Assembly: GCA_001683735.1 (NCBI GenBank) | Contig: LUGG01000031.1 | Coordinates: 124,001-188,000 of the forward strand | Length of the DNA stretch: 64,000 nt | Direction: 5' to 3' | Origin: Grifola frondosa | Taxonomy: Eukaryota; Basidiomycota; Agaricomycetes; Polyporales; Grifolaceae | Part shown: piece by piece, positions 28,182-39,524 of the stretch | Layout: every line of letters begins with the position of its first letter | Position numbering within the stretch: the first letter of the stretch is position 1 | The notes under the pieces: generated by a model | What the model saw: the letters and a program-made list of their open reading frames with translations, nothing else | The model's database searches: none | Told to the model about the DNA's origin: nothing | Position numbers and translations under genes: made by a program

Positions 28182-31100
28182 TTACTCGTGGAAACCACCC
28201 ATGGCACGAACCGCTTCCGCGAGGCGCTTGTACTCTCTAAGGAGCTCGCCCACCTCTGACACTTTGATATCATCCTCGCTGCATGTCAGGAAACGAGGAT
28301 TAGGGGGCGAGATGCGGATCGCGATGGGGGATGCTGCTCGAGATGAGACGGGGGATTCATAGCGCGTCAGCACGCCGGGCATTGCTGGTGGAAGCAGGAG
28401 CGAAGATCGCCGTGAGCCTGGCGGGGAACCCTGAAACATCGTAAAGAGCGGTGAGTGAGGATGATTGCACCTTTGTGGCACGAACAACAAACCTTCGTGG
28501 CTTCGTGCTGCCCGGACTGCGACAGCCTCAACAGACCAGGCATGCTCGCCAGGCGGTCTGTAATGCTCTTCCTCCCGTTAGTCACCTTCCTCTTCCGCCG
28601 CTGCCTGCTCCTCGAGCTCATCATGCTCTCGAAGCTCCGGATGCTCCGTGTGTCGTGCTCCTCCTCCTCTTCCTCATAATCTTCGTCTTCGCTCGACCCT
28701 TCTTCGTCCTCGCTCGTGCTGTCCTCGACGCCCCGCACTGACCGAACCGACCCCGGCCGCGACGGCACCTCCACCATCTGCTGCCCGGCTTCCTCGCCTT
28801 GGCCTGCAGGCTTCAATCTCCCGCTCGCACCCGGCAACGAGGCCGCCAGACTAGCGATCGAGAAGCCCGTGTCGCGCCTGAGCAGGCCAAATCCAGGTCT
28901 TGGCGCAGCCTCTTGTAGCTCGCCGTTTCCAGAAGTTGCACTGGCGTCAGTGTGGCCATCTGACGGGGCAGTCTGCCCTGGGAGCAGCGCACGTAGGACG
29001 CCGAAGGAGGTGTCGACCACTCCCGAAATGACCTTGTTCGCAGATCCCGCGATAGCGTCGACTTGTTGTTCCACGCGTCCACGAATTGTGGAGTGTACGC
29101 TGCGTGGGGAGGTAGGCTCGGTGCCAAGAGCAGAACGAGCGAGTGGAATGGGCGTGAGCTCGGCAGTGCTATACATGAAGGAGATCATGAGCGACGATAG
29201 TTAACAATGTTTCAACGATATTAAAAGGAGGCAAGCAAGATACAAGCAAGAGACAACGGCGTGGCATACAGCCAGCCACGGCGAACGCATGCCACAGAAG
29301 AGGGAGAAACAAAGCATACATGGGCATGTTTTGTACGAGCAATCGAAGAAAGTATAGTGGAGTCTCAAAATGGTTCACAACGCACCTGATGACCATCTTT
29401 TCACTCTCCCCAAGGCCCAGCGCAGCTAAGTCCACGTTCTCGAGGAACTCTGCGACAGCCATGAGGTTGATCAAACAGTATCCCTCCTCACCGCCGGCCG
29501 CCCGCTCACGCCGGAATCGCTGCGTGAAGAGCAGGTGTGAGACGAGGTGAGGTGGGTTCGCCTTGACAACAGCAAAGATCATCAATGGGAGGATGATGTC
29601 GCCAGATACGGGTGTAGGCGACCCGTCCGGAGCAGACACGGTTAGCAGCGGAGACGATGTGCGTGTTGACTCAGGCGTTGCCGAAGCTGAAGCATCCGCT
29701 ACAGAGCGGGGAGTGACAGTAGAGGTAGACGCACTTGGCTCCATGCCGAGGAGTGTGGATGGGGTCTCCTCTTCGGGAGAGAGAACAACAGCAGGAGGCG
29801 GTGGCACATCTCGTTCTGTAAGCTCAGTATTGATAGGAGCTGGGGAGCTCGTCTGAGCTTCTGCATTGCTATCTTCCTCTTCTTCGGCACTATACCTACC
29901 AAACGAGGCTGCACGGGGCGTCTTTTCATCCAAGATCTCATCCTCAGATTTCAGCGTCAGAGGGGGAAGTTTAGACAGCCCATCTAGAGCATATCAGTGC
30001 ATTGAAAACAACGCTCTACTAAGCGAATAAGCTCACCAACGAGGATTTTATGGACAGATACCAGCACAGCAGCCTTGTCAGCCGGGGCACGACATACGGA
30101 GTCGAGCTGCATAAGCGCTTTAATACATGAATACGTTCAACCGAGACAGCGAGCATTTCAACGCAGGCAGCCAGAAAATTGTCAGTGGATGAGACAGCAG
30201 CGACGTTGAGAACACTCACTCTGTCCGCATGCGGTGATGAGCGCATTCACTTCCTCTCCAGAGGCACCGACGTCGACTCCAAGGTGACCAAGTCCGAGAT
30301 CGAGCAGGTTCACAGCGGCGATGCGGCTGGACAGCGCTTCATCGTGAGATGCATCGTCTGAGCTTGGTGGAAGGAATAGTCTGTGGGAAGTATTATCAGC
30401 GACGAATGAAGGCGCATATATGCGCGGCAACAATGAGCAGAGATACAATGCAGAGAAGAATGGACGACGAAGAATTGCAGGCTCAGACGCACCTGTCATA
30501 ATACAACGAACATAACGCCCGCTCAACCGTCTCCATCACCGCTCGAACATATTCTTCCTTCTTCTCTTCTTCCCCCTCCTTTTCCCGCTCACTGGCCTCC
30601 TTCTCCTTCTCATCCTCCGCTTCTACTTCTCCGTCCTTCTCCTTCTCTTTCTCTCCCTCCTCCCCGCTCCCACTCCCACTTGGACTCAAACTATCATCTT
30701 TCCTATGTCCACGAGCCCTGCCCACGTCCTTCTCCGCCCGCTTTCCCGCTCCCCAAAATGCCTCAACACCTCCTCCGCCAGCTCGTCATAAAACTCCTGG
30801 AACCGCCGGGCGACATCCTCGATGCCTCCTGTCTCCGCGCCGCCCAGTTCACCCGCGACCTCCCACGCGTCCTTTGCGCCAGAATGCGCCCCGCTCACCT
30901 TTCGCCGCGCATCCCCATTTGCAGCAGCTCCTCCGCGTGCCGGCACCGCGGGCACCGCGGGGCCCACCCATGATGCCCACTCCTCGACGCGCTCCCGCAT
31001 CCATGCGGGGACGTCCCCCGCCGCAAGCACCTGGTCCAGCTCTGCGCGCATTGCCCGCGCAAGCGAACCGAGCACCCGCCCGCGCTGTATGCGCGCGCCG

Positions 31101-32281
31101 ATCGTGTATGCTGGAACGGTAGCGGGCGACGGGGGCTCCGCTGTGCTGGCGTCGGGCGGGGTCGAGGACGTTGGCTGGGCTGCGAGCTCCGCATGCAGAG
31201 GCACCGCGCCAGCGGTCGGGCTCGCCGGAGGCGTGGGCGAGCTGGTTGCGCGGCCAAAGAGGGAGGCGAATGGGTTGGAGAGGCGAGCGGCGGGGTGTGG
31301 TTGCGGAGAGTGTGTGACTGGGCGTGCGCTGGGTCGAGGTGGAAGAGGAGGACCCTTGGGAGCTGTGGATACGGAGGGGCGTGGGGAAGCGGGAGGGCCG
31401 GTGTGTGCGTGGGCACGGAGAATGTAGGATATGAATGGGAATGAGAGCCGGTAAGTGTACGTGGGAGGGGCGGGAGCGCAGCGAGGGCAGAGGCGCGCGT
31501 CGCGGGCATGAGTAGCGCTTGGAAGGCTTTCGAGGATGGCGAGAGCGTTGAGCGGAACGTCAGGGTGTTGCTGAAACTCCGTCAGCAGCGCGTCTCACAG
31601 GAGTGGAAGAATGCATACTCGGCGAGCGTCCCGCGGAGGCCCGAGAGCGTGATGATGCCCATCGTGCGTGAGGCTGCACTGGCGTCGCATAGCGCGATAT
31701 GGTCTTTGACGAACGCCGCGGTGACTGGCTCGCCCGCGGGCTGAGGTTCCGTCGGGAGGAGCAGCGTCGCCTGCAGCACGGCAGGTCAGTCATATATACG
31801 TCACGCCAACAGACAGCAGTAGACACACCTTGCCCGCGGAGAGTGCGCTCCACAGCTCGTTCCACTCCGCACCGTGGTCTGTCTCTGCTGCAAGGCGCTC
31901 TAGGATCGCCCAGCCTGCACTCGCAGCATCCAGCCCCGCGCGTTGCGCCGCCGCTTTCAAGTTCATCAGCTGCAGCTTGCTCGCCGCGTCGCCCTGCGAT
32001 GGGTGCGCGTGCGGCGTCGCGGAGACGGTAACACTTGGGTGCATGGTCGTGCCCGTAGTCGCGGCGATCGGGGCGCCGCGCTGGCGCGGAGTGTATGGAA
32101 CATAACGGGTGGCAGGCGTCTGCGTGGGGGAGTGCGAGTCGGTGGACGAGCCAGACGGGGAGGGTATAGGCGGAGAGAGGAGGGGATGTGCGGAGAGGCT
32201 TTCGAAGGAGGCGGTGCGCTGTACGGGTACACCTGTGCGGCCAACTGAGCCGGAGAGAAATAGGCTGTCCCGTTTAGACAT
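28182..32281 (-). CDS. VPS9-domain protein (Rab5/Vps21 guanine-nucleotide exchange factor)
   Basis: VPS9 domains load GTP on Rab5-type GTPases in endocytic traffic. The gene reads on the minus strand from ATG 32281 (MSKRDSLFLSGSVGRTG). Exon 1 ends at 31829 and exon 2 starts at 31770. The N-terminal half is largely Ala/Pro-rich with helical ALAILESLPSAT and RRFQEFYDELAEEVLRHFG. A Glu/Lys-rich block (about 30540-30660) precedes helices leading to the VPS9 core at 29300-29620: GDIILPLMIFAVVKANPPHL, SHLLFTQRFR and GEEGYCLINLMAVAEFLENV. The core keeps the Asp and Tyr positions used for exchange. The tail has an acidic EDEDYEEEEEE segment and ends in VSEVGELLREYKRLAEAVRA (stop 28182). Frame breaks near 31590 and 30751 (GGGG) are one-base. 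Family: large fungal VPS9 proteins related to Vps9/Muk1. Confidence 0.87.
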
Positions 32282-32834
32282 GGGTGCAATTGTGGATGCT
32301 GTCTTGTGCAGTTATTCGTCTGGAGAGTAGTAGTTAGTGCAAAGTTAGTGCTATGAAATTACGAGCGTCTGCAGACAGCTCACTAATGATGGTCGTAACG
32401 CTCGGCGGTAGGTCTAAACGTATGTTTCGTCAAGAGCTCGTTGATGAAATCTTGCGGCCCTTGCGACGGGTGAGACCCCAGAGTGGGGAACTGATTAACT
32501 CTGATTAATGGCTGTTTTGGAACGTGATGAGTCGTCAGAGTCGAAATATGATGAGCTGAAAGCTCACTTTTGTATCCAAGCAGCCAGCTCGGGCACCTAC
32601 TTGCTCGGGACCTGCTCAGGTTTGTTCGAATAGAACGATGGCCACGGTGACAGTGGACTACGAGCATTAATGCAAGCATTACACCACTCGCCAACTACAA
32701 TGGGCGTCTAATATGATCGGTGGCACGTGCACCGGCGCCCAATTAGGCGATCACCACAAGTTCACCTTCAGTTCGAACATCTCAGTAGTACCCTTGATTA
32801 TTATGTTTTTCTCCAAACCGCAACGTCGTGTATA

Positions 32835-33956
32835 ATGGCGTACACTGAATCTCGCAGAAACCCCAAGTCAGCTTACAGAGGTACAAATGGTTTCGTGGAT
32901 CCCGTCCGCACAAAGATCCAAGGTGCCGTGCCCGCCACCAACTATCATGCCGTACTCGCGGAGGAAGACCCGCCTAGCACTAGCAAGCGCGAGCTGCGCG
33001 ACGCCGTACAGCGCCGCCCAGTTCGTGAGGATATGATGGAACTCAAGGGGACGTATTTCCCGGGGTGCGTTCTCTGTCCTCTTCAAACTTCTTTCATTCC
33101 ATCTTGACGCTGATTTCGCTCCGACAAAATCCCTGTTACAGTCTGGCAGCACTCAAGACGATGAACGAGATGCCCGAAACTGCAGATAGCATCAAGGAGC
33201 GCATCAAGGAGCTGCGGAGGCGGCACTTCGACGAGGTCCGCACTCTGTACCAGTGGCAGGGGCAGGACTACCACCAGGACGCGATTGCCCGCGCTCAGTC
33301 ATCCCAGTCCGAGTCCACGTCCGACCCCCACATATACGTGCGTGCCACGCGTCCCTACCCTCCCGAAGTCTAATGCCCTTCTGTAGGCCCACTACCAGGC
33401 AGCGCGCAAGCGACATGCGGGCACCGCGTTCGACGACGACCTCTCACGACACCACCATGCGCACCTCACCGCACTCCTCCCACTCGTGCGGCGGCGCACG
33501 GCATTGCGTGAGCGCGAGGAGGCCGCGCGCCGGCTGCGCGACGCGCAATTCCCGCCCAGCCTCGACGTGTACCGCGCGATTCAAAACAAAGACGTCCAGG
33601 TGAGTGTGCCAGCACTCGTGTGCGCGTCCCGATGGTCGCTGATGCGTGCGAGCACAGGTGCGCGTGGCCAGGTTCTTGATGGCGGATACGAATACGAAGG
33701 AGCGCATGCTCAGCGAGTTCAACTGGGCGTGGCGGCAGGTCAAGCCACTCGAAGACGAGTACGAGCACAACGTGCGTGCGACTGTCATACGTTTACGCTT
33801 CGTCGAACTCACTCGACCATGCTCCACTCGCCGATCGTTCTCTGCATCTTCTAGGCGCAATTCAAAAGCGAGATCCAAGGACGCGTGCGCGAAGTCGAAG
33901 CGCACGACCCGCGCCTCAGGGTACGCCGCAAGGACTCCCCCGCAGTCACGTCCTAA
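32835..33956 (+). CDS. Conserved-looking unknown protein, five exons
   Basis: I do not recognise this gene. The ATG at 32835 gives MAYTESRRNPKSAYRGTNGF. Exons join in frame across GT..AG introns: donor after YFPG (about 33062), acceptor TTACAG before LAALKTMNEM, donor after HIY, acceptor TGTAG before AHYQAARKRHAG, donor after NKDVQ, acceptor CACAG before VRVARFLMADTN, donor after EYEHN, acceptor TTCTAG before AQFKSEIQGRV, stop TAA 33954-33956. The product is about 265 residues, soluble, charged and predicted helical, with long Arg/Glu-rich helices (RRRTALREREEAARRLRDAQ) suggesting coiled coils. No signal peptide, membrane segment or metal-binding pattern is seen. The clean five-exon join is strong evidence that it is a real gene. 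Confidence 0.65.
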
Positions 33957-34519
33957 GACAGTTCGCAAACACCGCTGCTGCTGCCGTCCAAGGGGTACTA
34001 GAAGCTCTTAATATACGCTAAGACCTGATATGCCGCTGCGCTCGCGCTGGCTGGCCTCTGCTCCGGCCGCCCAGGAGGATGCTCGAGCCAATTGTGGACA
34101 TGTCAATATCGTGGGATGCGTTGTGCGCCTGTGTGCGTTTTCATCTTGTAAATATATGTTCGCTGGCATTTACAATATGAAGTACCCACGACAAGTACGG
34201 CGAGAAATTGCTGCTATCGAGATTCAGCAGAGTTGAGGTCCGAACACAATGCGCATTGTCTTATACGTCAGTCGGAGACCGGCATTCGCGGATAACACGT
34301 TAGTAGCTTGAATACATTGAGCAGTATGTTCTCGAGTTTCGTGAAGAGAATGTACTTGCCGTGGCTACATGGTAGGCAACAGCCAGTTTGAATATGTCCA
34401 TTTCGTCCTGGGCTGATAATGTTTTGCCTCTTCTACCTTTCACCTTGGCAGCTTTTTTCGCATTGCATCAGGTTATAGAGCATGTTGGGAATTTTAATTC
34501 GATGTCCCAGTGGAAAGCT

Positions 34520-36260
34520 GTCCCAAGGCACTCGACGTTGCAATTCAACACAGCTGCAATTCGCTACCGCCGGCTTCAAACCGCATCACTACCGCGTGCG
34601 TCAGTTACTGCCATTCGGTCTGATGCGATCATGTGGATGGCGAATCTATCGCTGAATTCAGGACTGCCCAATTCCACTCACGGAGATACGGACGGTTCGC
34701 CAAAGTTCAAAAATACGTCCATAAAGGACAGCATAGGTATTCTGTCCTCAGCTCACGCGAAAAATAGAAATGTTTGCTGATGATGTTTCTGTCCTACATA
34801 GCTATTCACCAGTAATTGAAATGACTTCGTATTGTCCTCGAGCACATTTAGCGGGACGTTCGTCGAACATGGGCGGAGCGTCGTGCCGGACTTCGATGGC
34901 CCTCATACTGATGCCATCGAAGATGCGGTGCTCGCGGGCACCATCCAGATGACCGGGGAAGTCGCGACATACCTTATACGTTTAATATAACATATGTCCG
35001 CGCTCCGCTCACGTCGTTCTCCTTGCCGAACATATGATGGAGGCAATTCTCCGGGAGAGGACGAAATTCCCGACATTGTCGGGATATCGTTAATGCAAGT
35101 GACAAGGGACTTCTATTCGCTTCGTGTCTTTCGATACCCCTCCTTATGGCAAATTGGTGTTCTCTGTAGAACACCGGAGTGTCCTGCGGAAAGAACTGAG
35201 AGCATAGATCCCGGCGCGAGGTATAGCGGGGGTCCGACTTCGCCGGGATACAGTTGCTGATATTAATGTCAGCACTTGCAAGACGCGCGCCGTTATTCGG
35301 TCTCGAGGACTTCTATTCACCCTGCTTCTCCCGGTGTCCCTCTTGAGGACAAATCCTCCGTAGAACTCTGGGAGTGTTCTGCAGAGAAAGAGGTGACTCA
35401 AAGTATGGGCTCGGTGCGTGGCAGCGACGACACATCGTGAATTGCAGTGAACACCGGTGGCATCTGGAATGCAAGTAAGTAAAATAGAAATAAAAGTATC
35501 TGTCATGAATTTTACCGCGAATATCAGTGATCAAACGAAGACAGCGGAGGATGAGAATCGATGTAGCACTATACGTGAGTTATCTCCTCTTGACGCTCTA
35601 AGTCAGCTTGCCACCACCGAACAGATGATCTGTTGCTGGCAGCCTCGGATACATTTGACAGCACTGGATACTGAGTATGCTTGGGAGGTCAGGCTGACTC
35701 GTACAGCCGCCTTCCTGCACCCGCAATAGACACACCCGGGTTAATTATCGCTGTCAGAAATCATATGCCATGCAGGTGACTTGTACCTTAATTGTTCTTC
35801 GCAGTCCGTCTGCGCACATGTGCACAGACGCACCGCGCAGTTCCCGCCTGCTGGAATGGAACCCTCGGTCGGCATTCACAATATTGGACGCAGAGGCTAC
35901 TTCGCAAGAAGGCCTTCTCGTACCTCACTCATACGCTCGCCCACCGTCCAACTTCACCGAACACATCTAGAAGGGCATGACTTCGACGTCGTGGCGCCAG
36001 CAGCTGCGCTACATACTTAACTTGCCTATTGTCATCCGGGGCCACGGAGTCCGTGGACGCCCGTCGACGTCAACGGTCAGATAGACGAGTGCTTCGAATT
36101 TCCCCACACGCACGTCGCCGGAGGTTAATTCTCCTTGTAGCGCGCTCGACGCGTCCGGCATGCGCCACGCTCCGGTCGGTGCGAATGAATCGACGTCGAC
36201 GATCGAGTCAACTCCGAAGCTCAGCGGGGGTACAAGTTCCGTATATAGTATGGCGCGACA
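34520..36260 (+). repeat. Copy A of a diverged inverted duplication (unidentified sequence)
   Basis: Five collinear blocks match the reverse complement of 39525-40965. 34530-34700 matches 40960-40740 (shared ATTCGGTCTGATGCGATCAT-like string). 34850-34970 matches 40510-40390 (shared peptide DAIEDAVLA). 35030-35195 matches 40345-40150. 35815-35880 matches 39905-39840 (shared GGCATTCACAATA). 36030-36250 matches 39760-39525 (shared GGGGGTACAAGTTCCGTA). Identity looks moderate and frames are broken in both copies. It resembles a pair of old paralogous genes or an unclassified element. No TIR, LTR or transposase motif is seen. The function is unknown. Confidence 0.6.
35109..35391 (+). repeat. Diverged direct repeat inside copy A (about 84 bp, two units)
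   Basis: Units at about 35109-35193 and 35308-35391 both begin GACTTCTATTC and end with GTAGAAC..GGAGTGT-type sequence followed by GCGGAAAG or GCAGAGAAAG. One unit also aligns with copy B (near 40190-40240). This suggests a duplicated exon or domain before the inverted copies diverged. Confidence 0.5.
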
Positions 36261-37859
36261 CGACACAAAACCCTGCCAGCAAAGTATATTACGCTAGCAC
36301 ACAGTAGACTCGGAATTGTGGCATACACTCCGACCACACACACCTGGCCGACCGCCCAGACACGCCGTCTCGTAGCAACTGTAGCACCATCGCCAGACAC
36401 ATGTTCGCCTCAGACGCGCGCGCGAGCCTGAGCGCACACTGTCATCGTCGCCAAATATTCATTAATCTCGCTCGCCAGCCCCGCACCCGCAGTGCTGCTG
36501 GCGCCGGACGTTCCTACTGAGATCTCGACGATCTGGCGATATGTTTCCGATCGCCCGACACACCCTGGTCGAAACACGCACCACACCACCACCATCCCTG
36601 ATATATCTGCGCACCGCCGCAGTGCACGCGCATGGCGATCGCGGCTCCTAGATGGTGCGGCACGTATCTCCGCCGCAGGGCGTGGCGGTGACTGGCCGTG
36701 CTAGCACGAGCACACGTGTGCAATGTCGGGGTCGGGATCGGCAAAGTAGTTGTGCTGACTGTGGGTGAAGATGACTCGGTGCCGTGGACGCGTCCGAGTC
36801 ACCAAAGGTATCGCGTCGTGGCAGGGGCGAGTGACGCAAGCGAACTACGTGGGCGGCAGCTGACGCGTGCAAACACGTATGAATCTTTGCGAGTCGCCGA
36901 GCTAGCGCAGCCGGAAACAAACGTGCCACGCGTCGACCCTGCACTCGCAAACTGCTCGCACTTTAGCCAACATCCAGGACGTCACGCATGATGGATGATG
37001 GAATCAATCTGATAAATAGTAAGTACTGCACAGGAGCACCGTACTTACGCATGCGAGTCGATGATGCCCCTTGGCTGATGCGGTGTGTGAGAGCAGTTAT
37101 CGCGAGCTGTACCAGTTCCCCGGGTGCGCCTCGATCTCGATCTCGCCACGTGCGAAAGGCGCTTCGTCCGACTTCTTGGGTATGCTGACGTAAGGCGCGA
37201 AGAAGTGCGCTCGACTGCTATTGAGCGCCGTTTCCGGGGCTACAGCTGGCTACAGGAGAGAACCGATTGTGCTAGCTCGCCGAGAAGGCCGCGCGCGGTG
37301 GGCACGTTGGGCACGGCGAAGGGAAAGGCCGGTCGGGGGATTCAAGGGCAGAAGAGAGTGGAAATACTATGGGGACGGAGGGCGACTAGGATGATCGCGA
37401 GGTGCTCGGAGGATGGGTCATTGTGAGTCAAGTACGGATTAGAGGTGGTTGGGAGCGAGGTAGCTGGTGGACGGGCAGAGAGGCGAGCTGAGATGGGAAG
37501 CAGTTTGGATACCGAGGATATACATATTGAGGCGAGGTCCGACAGGCGAGCTGGTTACATACGCAGAGAAGCGTTGGAAGCGTCGAAGAGGTCGCGCGCG
37601 GTGTGAGAGTCGGGGTTAATTGCGCTGGACGTCGTGGCGCGTGTGGACGCGTGCTGCCGAGAAGTCGCCGATAGCAGTCGCTTGGAGCCAGCACGGTGGA
37701 CAGACGCCGGGGAGACGCCGGATTTGGGAGCGGGTGTATTAATATGGCGGCGTAAGACTGCGAGTCATCCCGATCCCCCCGGAACTTTGACAGAGACCTC
37801 CTCTCGATCTCTTGTCTCCGTATCCGGAAATTCGGTCCTACCACTTGTCCTCCTTCGGT
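36261..37859. other. Spacer upstream of the Bud6-domain gene
   Basis: About 1.6 kb of GC-rich sequence with ORFs open on both strands because of base composition. I find no family resemblance and no gene I can support. Confidence 0.4.
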
Positions 37860-38011
37860 CTCCATACTCTATCCGTATAACTTATATATTCTGCATCGCC
37901 TCCCATTCCCTCACTCCCTCTCCTCTTCTTATCCCGCTCCATATATCTCTCTCCGCCCCATCATCTCTCATCACATCAACAACAGCCTATTCCCCCCTAC
38001 CACACATCGAC
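37860..38011 (+). promoter_or_regulatory. Pyrimidine-rich core promoter of the Bud6-domain gene
   Basis: A TATATATT-like A/T stretch (about 37880) is followed by a CT-rich tract running to the ATG at 38012. This is a common fungal core-promoter layout. Confidence 0.4.
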
Positions 38012-38717
38012 ATGCAGGCCCCCATCCACCCCGCAGCTACGTCGTCGGCCAGCCTCTATCTGTCCCCTCCTGGCCCCGTCGCAACTGCAGGCAGATTAAC
38101 GTGAACGTGCGTACTCTACTTTCAATCATTCATTCATGAGCCACTCCTGACCCATCCTCCTCCAGACCAAAACTCCCCGCCCACCATCCAGCTCGTCCCA
38201 AGGCACCTCCTCTCCCCCGCCATCACCCCTGCCCTCACCATCCTCTTCATCCTCTTCCCGGCGTACCGAGTCCGAAGTACACAGCGCAGTGTCGCGCTTG
38301 CTCGGCCTCACAAAGCAGCTCCAAGACGTGCTGCGCCTCTGGGCCGTGCGCCAAGCGGGAGAAGCACAGGTCAGCGACGCGTTCGTGCTCGTCGGTACGC
38401 AGTTCCACGCAACCGTGAACGCCTTCTGGCGCCTTCGCGTCGATACGAGGTGAGCCCTCCTCGCACCTTCTATCGGCCCGCGTGCCCGGCTCTGCGCAGC
38501 GCTGACTCCGCCGTTGCGTCACAGCGACCTGTATTCGGTCCCGGTCGAGCTGCGCACGCTGCTCGAGAGCCTCCTCGCCGAGGAGCCGTCCCCGGCCGTG
38601 CTCGACGCGTACATGCCTGAAGTGCGCCGCGTGCTCTATCGTCTCCTGGAGGGGCTCCGCAGCAAGCAGGCACCGTACTGGGCTGCGGTGTCGAGGCGGG
38701 ACGGCCGCACGAGATGA
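38012..38717 (+). CDS. Short protein with Bud6/Aip3 N-terminal-type domain
   Basis: Bud6/Aip3 is a formin cofactor in actin polarity. The ATG at 38012 gives MQAPIHPAATSSASLYLSPP. Coding resumes at 38166-38449 and 38525-38717 across GT..AG introns. Key stretches are VHSAVSRLLGLTKQLQDVLR with LWAVRQAGEAQVSDAFVLVG, then TVNAFWRLRVDTSDLYSVPV and ELRTLLESLLAEEPSPAVLD followed by MPEVRRVLYRLLEGLRSKQ. These resemble the N-terminal domain of fungal Bud6 (SRLL..TKQL, VSD..V.(V/L)G..F, DL..VP..LR..LE). A stop follows at 38715-38717, so the C-terminal core that binds actin and formin is absent. The first exon is out of frame with exon 2 unless one base is allowed near 38090. It could be a truncated paralogue or a stand-alone domain. 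Confidence 0.6.
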
Positions 38718-39524
38718 GCTTACTGCTCGTGGTCACTTTCATCCCTGCTCTTGGCACGGTTCCGACCCGCAGTCGCGACCCACTCTCACGCTCGCGCATG
38801 TGCGCGTATGCGCACGACAACCCATTCAAGTTCTTGGATCTTGGATGCCCGCCATCGAAGCGGCGCCGGCGGCGCCGAGCGGACTTGTATCATCCTGCTT
38901 CATCCAACACAGTACAATACAGTACACTAACATATTACCGTCACCCCATGCGACGACTGACGCGGGAGAGGTGTGTGTAATAACGATGATATGATATGAT
39001 ATATACAGATATACAGATACAGCATATATACGTACGCGTTTTGCAAGCAGCTACAGGAGCTAATCGTACTGGTACAGCCGAAGTAGTCATTATAGTACGT
39101 ACGATGCATTGAAAGTGTGTGTAATTGAATCAGATTCGTGAATGAATGAATGGATCGTTTACTTTTGTTGGTCGAATTGGGTTGGATTCCGCTAGAAGGC
39201 CTGTCGGCAATGCCTCTGCTGAGCTAGCGGCTGCGATTTTGACGTCATGCACAATTGGGTCGTGGAAGGTTCTGATATGAATTTCTCTGATATTGACGAG
39301 TGATCGAATTTAAAATAGCAGAGGGACGCTAGTTGTATAATTATGGAAGGATGCAGCTGCAACGGGCTGGCGCAGGGAACGGAGAACGGGAACGGAAGTC
39401 CTTCGCAAGCACAATGGAATGCAGAGAGGTGTATGTGGTTTGAGTGCGTGGCACGACTCGGTCTAGTGTAGTATGCTAGTGTAAAAGAACGTTCGCGCGG
39501 ACTTGGCTGCAGCACGTTTGTGTC
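38718..39524. other. 3' flank of the Bud6-domain gene with AT-rich simple repeats
   Basis: The stretch 38985-39030 is built of ATATGAT and ATACAGAT units. No gene is seen up to the start of copy B at 39525. Confidence 0.5.

Noticed and set aside
36261..37859. Several overlapping ORFs in the GC-rich spacer
   Set aside because: Open on both strands through base composition, with no domain, splice or codon evidence.
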